A DNA stretch of 64,000 nucleotides, from assembly GCA_026126025.1 (NCBI GenBank), contig JAHCJZ010000001.1, positions 397,937 to 461,936 of the forward strand, in the 5' to 3' direction. This DNA is from Bauldia sp. (GTDB taxonomy: Bacteria > Pseudomonadota > Alphaproteobacteria > Rhizobiales > Kaistiaceae). Within the stretch, counting starts at the first letter, position 1. Each line of letters begins with the position of its first letter. The notes under the pieces were generated by a model, which was given only the letters and a program-made list of their open reading frames with translations, did no database searches and had not been told where the DNA came from. Of the stretch, positions 58,251-64,000 are shown piece by piece. A program made the translations under genes and the position numbers.

Positions 58251-58331
58251 AAGTGGCTCGCCGGGGTCGGCGAAGATGCGAACTACGAATTCTCGATTTC
58301 CCTACTCCCAACTACGCCAAAGCCACCCAAA

Positions 58332-58562
58332 ATGCGCAAGCGCGACCGCGATCGCGCGGAGGCGCTACGCCTTGCCGGCGGCCCGAAGCCGTCGTTGAGA
58401 GACCGTGCGGTTGCCCTGGCCAATGAACGAGGCGTGGTGCGAACACGCGATCTAACCGACATAGGGGTTCCCCGCTGCTACCTAGCCCGGATGTGCGAAG
58501 AGGGACTGCTTATCAAGGTTGGCTACGGAATCTATCGTGCCGCCGAACGCAAGGCGGCTTGA
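58332..58562 (+). pseudogene. Truncated AbiEi-type antitoxin, N-terminal domain only (copy 1)
   Basis: The 76-residue frame ends early. Residues 21-70 (SLRDRAVALANERGVVRTRD, IGVPRCYLARMCEEGLLIKV, GYGIYR) match the winged-helix N-terminus of AbiEi-family antitoxins, which normally run to about 200 residues with a C-terminal regulatory part missing here. The frame could still encode a small DNA-binding protein. A diverged copy with the same motifs lies at 62598-62773, beyond the mercury genes. See findings. Confidence 0.7.
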
Positions 58563-58706
58563 TCCGATCTTGGTGAGCTTTTGACAAATGGCAACGCCAA
58601 TGATTGGCTGATCGCAGGAGTAGAAACCACGGCGTGGAAACGGCGTGTTTGTCCTGTCGGCGTCAGACATCAGCTCGCAGTCAGGACGCCGCATAGGCGC
58701 GTGCGA

Positions 58707-59135
58707 TCAGTTGACAGCGCCCTTTTGAAACAGCGTCTCGATCAACGGACATTCCGGGCGTGTGCCGTCGGCGCATTGCGCGACCACGTCCTTCAGCACC
58801 CGCTCCATGCGTTTCAGATCGGCGATCTTCGCCCGGACGTCGTCAAGGTGTGCGGTGGCGACGGCGCGCGCCTCAGCACACGGCTGGTCGCGCTCGTCGA
58901 CGAGACGCAGCAACTCACGGATTTCATCCAGGGAGAAGCCTAGCTCACGCGCCCGCAGAACAAAGCGAAGGCGCCGCTCGTGTGTTGTGTCATAGCTGCG
59001 ATAGCCGCTCGTCGTGCGCGGCGGCTCGGGCAGAAGGCCGACCTTCTCGTAATAGCGGACGGTCTCCAGGTTGCAGCCCGTCCGCTGGGCGAGCTCGGCC
59101 CGCTGCAGGCCTTTCACCGCGGCGTGATCGCGCAT
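58707..59135 (-). CDS. merR: Mercuric resistance regulator MerR
   Basis: MerR represses mer genes without Hg(II) and activates them with it by twisting the promoter. The 142-residue protein has the winged helix GLQRAELAQRTGCNLETVRYYEKVGLLPEPPRTTSGYRSYD, the coiled dimer helix, and the three mercury-binding cysteines in DQPCAEAR, VAQCADGTRPECPLIE (C-x8-C). It is divergent from merT with the operator in between. It differs from the other regulators here by its metal site and activating geometry. Confidence 0.94.
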   Translation of the reverse strand: MRDHAAVKGLQRAELAQRTGCNLETVRYYEKVGLLPEPPRTTSGYRSYDTTHERRLRFVLRARELGFSLDEIRELLRLVDERDQPCAEARAVATAHLDDVRAKIADLKRMERVLKDVVAQCADGTRPECPLIETLFQKGAVN

Positions 59136-59147
59136 CGCAAAAACCTC

Positions 59148-59178
59148 TTGACCCTGTAGTGACTACAGACCGCATGCT
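59148..59178 (+). promoter_or_regulatory. merO/PmerT: MerR operator inside a 19-bp spacer
   Basis: TTGACC (59148-59153) and a weak -10 CATGCT (59173-59178) are separated by 19 bp. Inside the spacer the exact dyad CTGTAGT-G-ACTACAG (59154-59168) fits a MerR site. The long spacer is the MerR-family activation geometry. The merT start is 42 nt downstream. Confidence 0.75.
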
Positions 59179-59219
59179 ACGGCACGTTTGGGATTTCGGC
59201 AAGGGAAGAGAGGTGAGAG

Positions 59220-59645
59220 ATGGCTGTATCGCAATCGGGAACGGCAGGCGCAGCGTCCGCTGCATCGGATCTCTCTGGGGCCGAACGGCGCGAGGTCGGA
59301 CGGCAGCGCTTGATCGCCGTTGGCGGTATCCTGGGCGCGCTCGCCGCCTCGTCGTGCTGCATCATTCCGCTCGTCCTGTTCAGCCTCGGCATCGGCGGCG
59401 CCTGGATCGGCAATTTGACGGCGCTCGCGCCTTACAAGCCGCTCTTCGTCGCGGGGACAGCAGGGGTCCTCGGCTATGGCTTCTATCTCGTCTATTGGAA
59501 GCCACGACGAGCCTGCGCCGATGGTGCCGCCTGCGCACGCGCCATCCCCAGCCGTCTTGTTCAACTCGCGCTCTGGATTGCGACAGCGCTCGTCTTAGCC
59601 GCCTTCGCCTTCGACTACGTCGCCCCGCTGCTGCTTCGCGCCTGA
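59220..59645 (+). CDS. merT: Mercuric ion transport protein MerT
   Basis: MerT brings Hg(II) across the inner membrane. The 141-residue protein has three membrane helices: one with the vicinal cysteines ASSCCIIPLVLFSLGIGG, a second near 76-95, and a third near 115-135. A cytoplasmic loop has RRACADGAACARAI with a second cysteine pair. The N-terminal 25 residues are hydrophilic and unconserved. It is the first gene of the operon read from PmerT. Confidence 0.92.
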   Translation: MAVSQSGTAGAASAASDLSGAERREVGRQRLIAVGGILGALAASSCCIIPLVLFSLGIGGAWIGNLTALAPYKPLFVAGTAGVLGYGFYLVYWKPRRACADGAACARAIPSRLVQLALWIATALVLAAFAFDYVAPLLLRA

Positions 59646-59666
59646 TACCAAGAGGAGACCTACCCT

Positions 59667-59960
59667 ATGAAGAAGACCTTTTGCGCTGTCGCCTTGATCG
59701 CGTCGGTTATGACCGCGTCTGCCGCGTTCGCCGCCGAACGCACCATCACCTTCGCCGTCGACAATATGACCTGCGCCTCCTGCCCATACATCGTGAAGAA
59801 CTCGATGGCGTCGGTCCCTGGTGTGACCAAGGTGGCCGTCTCGTTTGAGACAAAGACGGCGACCGTGACCTTCGACGACGCGAAGACGAACCCGAACGCC
59901 ATCGCGGCTGCGAGCATGAACGCGGGTTATCCCGCCCACCCTAGGGCGCAGGGTAGTTGA
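59667..59960 (+). CDS. merP: Periplasmic mercury-binding protein MerP
   Basis: MerP picks up Hg(II) in the periplasm and passes it to MerT. The 97-residue precursor has a signal peptide (KKTFCAVALIASVMTASAAFAA) and a heavy-metal-associated domain with VDNMTCASCPYIVKNSM, the two binding cysteines, and GYPAHP at the end. GAGGAG lies 11 nt before the ATG. The stop is one base before merF. Confidence 0.95.
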   Translation: MKKTFCAVALIASVMTASAAFAAERTITFAVDNMTCASCPYIVKNSMASVPGVTKVAVSFETKTATVTFDDAKTNPNAIAAASMNAGYPAHPRAQGS

Positions 59961-59961
59961 G

Positions 59962-60210
59962 ATGAGTGACCGCGCCGCGATCCGTGTAGGCTTGGTTGGC
60001 GGCGTTCTCGCCGCGATCTGCTGCGCGGCGCCGCTCCTCGCTGTGGGCCTGCCCTTGGCCAGCCTTGGCGCATGGCTGGCAGGTGCGGGTCTGGTGGCGC
60101 TTCCCCTGATGGTGGCGGGTTTCGCTCTCGTCGCATGGGGCGTTCGTCATCGACGAGCGAAGGCCACGGGCTGCGAGACGACGATTCACAAGGTGGGCGT
60201 GAAGCCATGA
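59962..60210 (+). CDS. merF: MerF-like mercury transporter
   Basis: The 82-residue protein has two membrane helices. The first carries vicinal cysteines (GGVLAAICCAAPLLAVGLP) as in MerF, and the second runs to about residue 60. The C-terminal tail KATGCETTIHKV has one more cysteine rather than the usual pair. It probably offers a second Hg(II) uptake route. The stop overlaps the merBA start by four bases (ATGA), so delivery of mercury and its reduction are co-translated. Confidence 0.82.
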   Translation: MSDRAAIRVGLVGGVLAAICCAAPLLAVGLPLASLGAWLAGAGLVALPLMVAGFALVAWGVRHRRAKATGCETTIHKVGVKP

Positions 60211-62447
60211 ACGATTGCTGCGCATCTTCTTCGCCTGCGAACAAGGCTGCGACTTCCAAATCAGCGGCGCTGTCGAGCTATGCCGTGCGGCCAGGCGTGA
60301 CGTTTCCCGACTGGTCGGTCGTCAAATCGGCAGACGTGAAGGAAGCTCTGCTGGCCATGGTCGGGTCCGACCATGTGCTCACTCGCTGGAGCGGTTACGA
60401 TCCCGGCAGCGACCGCGTTCGTATTGCGTTGCTCCAGCTCTATGCCGAAGACGGACGAGCCCCGGCTATACGCGCGCTCGCTGAGCGCGCGGGTCTAAGC
60501 GAGATGGCCATCAGGCCTCTGCTAGAAGAACTCCGCCGGCGCGACCTTGTCGTGCTCGACGGCGAGCGGATCGTCGGTGCCTATCCCTTCACCGACCAGG
60601 ACACGGGTCATCGGGTCACGCTGGACGGACGTGTTCTCAATGCCATGTGCGCGGTCGACGCGCTCGGCATCGGTGCTATGACCGACCAAGACATCACGAT
60701 CGTCTCGCAGTGCCGCCATTGCGACACACCGATCCGAATCGCCACGCGGGGTCGGGGCCGGGCACTCGCCGACATCGAGCTGCCGACGGCCGTCATGTGG
60801 CAAAGTGTCCGCTATGAAGGCGCGTGCGCCGCGAGTTCGCTATGCGCAACGACCGCCTTTTTCTGCTCGGACGACCATCTCTCCGCCTGGCGCCGCGGAC
60901 ATTCCGCCAGCGAGCCGGGTTTTCGGCTGTCGATCGAGGAAGGGCTTGAGGCCGGCCGCGCTCTGTTCGGGCCGAGCCTTGCCGGTCTCGATATGGCACC
61001 GAAGAGCAAGGCAGTCGCGAACCGCCCCATCCGCGCCAACGGCCGCAATGGTGGCGCCTACGATCTCGTCGTGATCGGCGCCGGCTCAGCCGGCTTCTCT
61101 GCCTCGATCTCGGCCGCCGATCAGGGCGCTCAGGTGGCGCTCATCGGCAGCGGCACCATCGGCGGCACCTGCGTCAATATTGGCTGCGTGCCGTCGAAGA
61201 CCCTGATCCGCGCCGCCGAGACGCTTCACAACGCCCGGGCTGCAGCCCGCTTTGCCGGCATCACGGCCGAAGCCGAACTGACTGACTGGCGCGGAACCAT
61301 TCGTCAGAAGGACGCACTCGTTTCCGAACTGCGCCAAGCCAAGTACGTCGATCTGCTCCCCGCCTACAATAATGTCGCTTATCACGACGGGCCGGCGCGT
61401 CTGGTCGACGGCGGTGTCGAGGTGAACGGCACGCGCATTCCCGCCGGCAGGATCATCATCGCGACCGGCGCGCGGCCGGCGGTCCCTGCCATCCTCGGCA
61501 TCGAAACCGTGCCATACCTGACCAGCACTACCGCGCTGGACCTCGAGGAACTGCCGCGCTCGCTGCTCGTGATCGGCGGCGGCTATATCGGGGCTGAGTT
61601 GGCCCAGATGTTTGCCCGTGCGGGCATCAAGGTGACGCTCGTGTGCCGGTCTCGTCTTCTCCCCGAGGCGGAGCCCGAGATCGGTGCGGCGCTCACGGCA
61701 TATTTCCAGGACGAAGGGATCACCGTCGTCTCCGGCGTCGCATATAGCGCGATCCGCAAGACCGAGAGCGGTGTTTCACTAGCCGTTACGCGCGACGGCC
61801 AAGATATTGCGATCGACGCCGAGCAGGTGCTGATCACCACCGGACGCACGCCCAACGTCGAAGGCCTTGAGCTCACCGAGCACGGCATTGCCGTCTCGCC
61901 GAAGGGCGGCATCGTCATCGATGATCGCATGCGCACGACCCGGCCCGGCACCTACGCCGCCGGCGACGTCACGGGCCGCGACCAGTTCGTCTATATGGCC
62001 GCCTATGGCGCCAAGCTCGCGGCCAAGAACGCGCTCAACGGAGATAGCTTGCGCTACGACAATAGTGCTATGCCAGCCATCGTCTTTACCGACCCGCAGG
62101 TTGCGAGCGTCGGCCTCACCGAGGCCAAGGCGCATGCGGCCGGGTATCCCGTCCGCGTCTCGACGATCGGTCTCGACCAAGTGCCGCGTGCGCTCGCCGC
62201 CCGCGACACGCGCGGGCTCATCAAGCTCGTAGCCGACGCCAGCAGCGGTCGGTTACTCGGCGCGCACATCCTCGCTCCCGAAGGGGCCGACAGCATCCAG
62301 ACCGCGGCGCTGGCGATCCGGCAGGGCCTCACCGTCGACGACCTCGCCGATACGATCTTTCCGTACCTCACTACTGTCGAGGGGCTGAAGCTCGCGGCGC
62401 TGTCGTTTGGCAAGGACGTCGCCAAACTTTCCTGTTGCGCTGGATAA
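60207..62447 (+). CDS. merBA: Bifunctional organomercurial lyase-mercuric reductase (MerB-MerA fusion)
   Basis: The 746-residue protein joins two enzymes. Residues 1-260 are MerB-like, with the active set C148 and D151 in NAMCAVDAL, C169 in SQCRHCD and C213 in SLCATTAFFCS. Residues 285-746 are MerA, with DLVVIGAGSAGFSASISA, the redox disulfide C322/C327 in GGTCVNIGCVPSKT, a second Rossmann fold (LVIGGGYIGAELAQMFARAG) and the terminal cysteines C743/C744. The usual N-terminal HMA domain of MerA is absent. One protein could split C-Hg bonds and then reduce Hg(II) with NADPH. Related fusions are known to me as MerBA. Confidence 0.92.
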   Translation: MNDCCASSSPANKAATSKSAALSSYAVRPGVTFPDWSVVKSADVKEALLAMVGSDHVLTRWSGYDPGSDRVRIALLQLYAEDGRAPAIRALAERAGLSEMAIRPLLEELRRRDLVVLDGERIVGAYPFTDQDTGHRVTLDGRVLNAMCAVDALGIGAMTDQDITIVSQCRHCDTPIRIATRGRGRALADIELPTAVMWQSVRYEGACAASSLCATTAFFCSDDHLSAWRRGHSASEPGFRLSIEEGLEAGRALFGPSLAGLDMAPKSKAVANRPIRANGRNGGAYDLVVIGAGSAGFSASISAADQGAQVALIGSGTIGGTCVNIGCVPSKTLIRAAETLHNARAAARFAGITAEAELTDWRGTIRQKDALVSELRQAKYVDLLPAYNNVAYHDGPARLVDGGVEVNGTRIPAGRIIIATGARPAVPAILGIETVPYLTSTTALDLEELPRSLLVIGGGYIGAELAQMFARAGIKVTLVCRSRLLPEAEPEIGAALTAYFQDEGITVVSGVAYSAIRKTESGVSLAVTRDGQDIAIDAEQVLITTGRTPNVEGLELTEHGIAVSPKGGIVIDDRMRTTRPGTYAAGDVTGRDQFVYMAAYGAKLAAKNALNGDSLRYDNSAMPAIVFTDPQVASVGLTEAKAHAAGYPVRVSTIGLDQVPRALAARDTRGLIKLVADASSGRLLGAHILAPEGADSIQTAALAIRQGLTVDDLADTIFPYLTTVEGLKLAALSFGKDVAKLSCCAG

Positions 62448-63043
62448 ATCCGCCCTGCGCAAGTTTTCACACGATGCAGACGCTAATGTTACGCAGCGCT
62501 GCGATCCGATCTTCGGGGGCCTATCTCTGACGGTGGCGCCAGGCTACTTCAGCCCTAACTCCGATGGGGCTTTTCCGGTCCCCTGCTGATCGAGCAAAAA
62601 GCCTCGCTGAGGGACCGAGTCGTCGCCCTGGCCAATGAGCGCGGCGTGTTGCAGACGCGCGATCTAACGGACATCGGCGTCCCTCGCTGTTACTTGGCCC
62701 GCATATGCGAAGAGGGCCTGCTGGTAAAGGTCGGATATGGCCAGTATGCGCGGCCGATCGTCAGGCGGCTTGAAGGGCGGTTGACGCTGACCTGGGTGCG
62801 GGGAACCAAGCCTCCGCCATGCCTCCGCCAAGCCGGCATTTTGATCCATTTCGGATCGAATTGATGCAAACGCGTCGCAATAGCATTACCCTGTCTGTCC
62901 GACTACAGTCCTATCGGCCGTACTGCCGATCCGAGTCGGTTGTGCTCCCGCACGGTGAAAATTGCAGCGGACAATTCCCATATTGGTTGAGGCGGCTGCC
63001 GCTCGGCCGGGCACATAAATTCCGGGGGTGCCATGACAGGAGG
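62448..63043 (+). other. 596-nt stretch after merBA without an intact gene
   Basis: It holds the second AbiEi fragment (62598-62773). It then has a dyad TTTGATCC-ATTTC-GGATCGAA (62840-62860) next to TTGATG-17 nt-CATTAC (62861-62889), which could be an operator and promoter for the LysR gene. I see no transposase, integrase or tRNA. The start of the LysR frame may lie inside its right end. Confidence 0.55.
62598..62773 (+). pseudogene. AbiEi-type antitoxin fragment (copy 2), frameshifted
   Basis: This stretch encodes SLRDRVVALANERGVLQTRD, LTDIGVPRCYLARICEEGLL and VKVGYGQYARP, nearly the same as copy 1 at 58386-58562. It lacks an own start codon. A one-base deletion near 62755 relative to copy 1 shifts the frame past the shared GGCGGCTTGA end. 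It is therefore a remnant and not a working gene. Confidence 0.75.
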
Positions 63044-63991
63044 TTGCCGGAATCACAGGAGGAGTTCCGATCGCTGGAAGCGCAAATCGAACTGAGACAT
63101 CTGCGCTATGCGGTCGCCGCTGCGCATTACCGCAGTTTTCGGCGGGCGGCTGAAGCGCTTGGGGTCAAGCAATCGACCCTGAGCCGCTGCATTTCGCAAT
63201 TGGAAGGGCGTCTGGGCGTCGTGTTGTTCGAACGAACCAGCGGGGGCGTTCGGCTGACTACGGCTGGCGTCGAGATATTGCGGACCTCCCGTCATCTCGT
63301 CGAAACGGTCGATCATATGGCCGCTACCGCCAAGGACATGGGCAGGGGCGAGGCCGGTCGCCTCACGGTCGGATTCTACACCTCGCTGTCGGCGGGGAAC
63401 CTGCGGGCCAGCCTGATCGAGTATGCGTCGCGGTTCCCGAAGGTCGAAATCCAGACATATGAGGGCGCACGCGCATGTCTGTTTGCCGGCGTCGATGCTG
63501 GCCGGCTCGATGTCGCCATCGTGACAGGTGACCCGATCTCTCGCGAGGGGAAGGTCATGGGTCTCTGGAGCGAGCGCATCATGGTCGCGCTGCCCGAAGG
63601 TCACCGATTGGCCGGCAACAACATCGTCTATTGGACCGATCTGAAAGACGAGACCTTCCTTTTCAGCCAGCGTGATCCTGGGCCGGAGATCCAGGAAGTC
63701 TTGCTGGCGAAGCTCGCCGTGCCGGGCGAGCGGCCCAAGGTCATCAGTCACGATGTCAGCCGCGAGAACATCAAGAGCCTCGTGGGAGCGGGCTTCGGCG
63801 TCAGCCTGATGTGCGATGCCTGCATAGGGGCCTCCTATACAGGCGTAGTCTACCGCGAGGCGCGGGACGGCAATGGTCCGAGCCGGATCAACTACGCAGC
63901 TTATTGGCAGAGCCAGAACGACAATCCGGCGTTGGCAGGGTTCATCAACCTGCTGCAAGAGCGCTATCCCTCCTTGCCCGCGGGCGACTGA
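63044..63991 (+). CDS. LysR-family transcriptional regulator
   Basis: The regulator has the LysR helix-turn-helix (LRHLRYAVAAAHYRSFRRAAEALGVKQSTLSRCISQLE, GVVLFERTSGGVRLTTAG) and a C-terminal co-inducer domain with two lobes. The start is unsure: TTG 63044 is taken, but the conserved part begins at residue 11 (LEAQIELRHL). An AGGAGG at 63057 points to a start near 63074, where only CTG is present, and ATG 62864 is open further upstream. Target and inducer are unknown. It ends just before the window edge. Confidence 0.82.
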   Translation: MPESQEEFRSLEAQIELRHLRYAVAAAHYRSFRRAAEALGVKQSTLSRCISQLEGRLGVVLFERTSGGVRLTTAGVEILRTSRHLVETVDHMAATAKDMGRGEAGRLTVGFYTSLSAGNLRASLIEYASRFPKVEIQTYEGARACLFAGVDAGRLDVAIVTGDPISREGKVMGLWSERIMVALPEGHRLAGNNIVYWTDLKDETFLFSQRDPGPEIQEVLLAKLAVPGERPKVISHDVSRENIKSLVGAGFGVSLMCDACIGASYTGVVYREARDGNGPSRINYAAYWQSQNDNPALAGFINLLQERYPSLPAGD

Positions 63992-64000
63992 CGCGGTCGC

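Noticed and set aside
58251-58331. A PIN or Doc toxin start after the Phd antitoxin
   Set aside because: No open frame with a VapC-like start (hydrophobic strand plus Asp) is present; only out-of-frame arginine-rich readings.

Overview
The window reads as chromosome of a high-G+C alphaproteobacterium, most likely of the order Hyphomicrobiales (Rhizobiales). This rests on gene order: pyrE-pdxJ-acpS-lepB-rnc-era-recO-parC, glyA-nrdR-ribD-ribE-ribH-nusB, bamE-(cytochrome bc1 chaperone)-yceD-plsX-fabH-ihfA-merR followed by tRNA-Pro, and an LdtR/LdtP pair of the kind described in Rhizobiaceae. The genus cannot be settled from the sequence alone.

Layout. 1-5.8 kb: vitamin B6, lipid carrier activation, signal peptidase, RNase III and Era, chained by 4-nt overlaps, then RecO, a HigB-type toxin with an unusual antitoxin, and ParC (5.8-8.1 kb). 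8.1-14.1 kb: small regulators (ArsR, HxlR) with partner genes, a 24-residue membrane peptide beside a conserved membrane protein, an aminoacyl-transferase of the N-degron pathway, an RDD membrane protein and HemB. 14.3-22.4 kb: LdtR/LdtP cell-wall remodelling, GlyA, NrdR, riboflavin synthesis, NusB and ThiL. 22.6-31.3 kb: an MFS transporter, a proton-pumping pyrophosphatase, BamE, bc1 chaperone, YceD, PlsX, FabH, IHF-alpha and a MerR regulator. 31.37 kb: tRNA-Pro(GGG), followed by a lower-G+C tract with a Panacea (SocA-like) antitoxin and a small unknown partner, a likely toxin-antitoxin pair. 32.8-44.1 kb: an exopolysaccharide locus (GT39, O-antigen ligase type, UndP-sugar transferase, GT4, Wza-like lipoprotein, divergent Wzc-like protein with a broken Walker A, FemAB-like acyltransferase, polysaccharide deacetylase). 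44.1-57.9 kb: heme A synthase, ArgC, ribosomal proteins S9 and L13, a CoA-binding protein, an AlaC-like aminotransferase with homoserine dehydrogenase, an O-methyltransferase, RecJ, a Do-type periplasmic protease, a lipid kinase and an aldo/keto reductase.

58.0-64.0 kb is accessory DNA: an orphan Phd-type antitoxin, then a mercury resistance module (merR divergent from merT-merP-merF-merBA) in which organomercurial lyase and mercuric reductase are fused in one 746-residue protein. The module lies between two diverged, truncated copies of an AbiEi-type antitoxin N-terminus in direct orientation. A LysR-type regulator closes the window.

Four families of intergenic inverted repeats recur between genes. 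The candidates most worth pursuing are the HigB toxin paired with an antitoxin whose DNA-binding domain is replaced by a DUF1508/YegP domain, the Panacea pair behind tRNA-Pro, and the MerB-MerA fusion flanked by antitoxin fragments.
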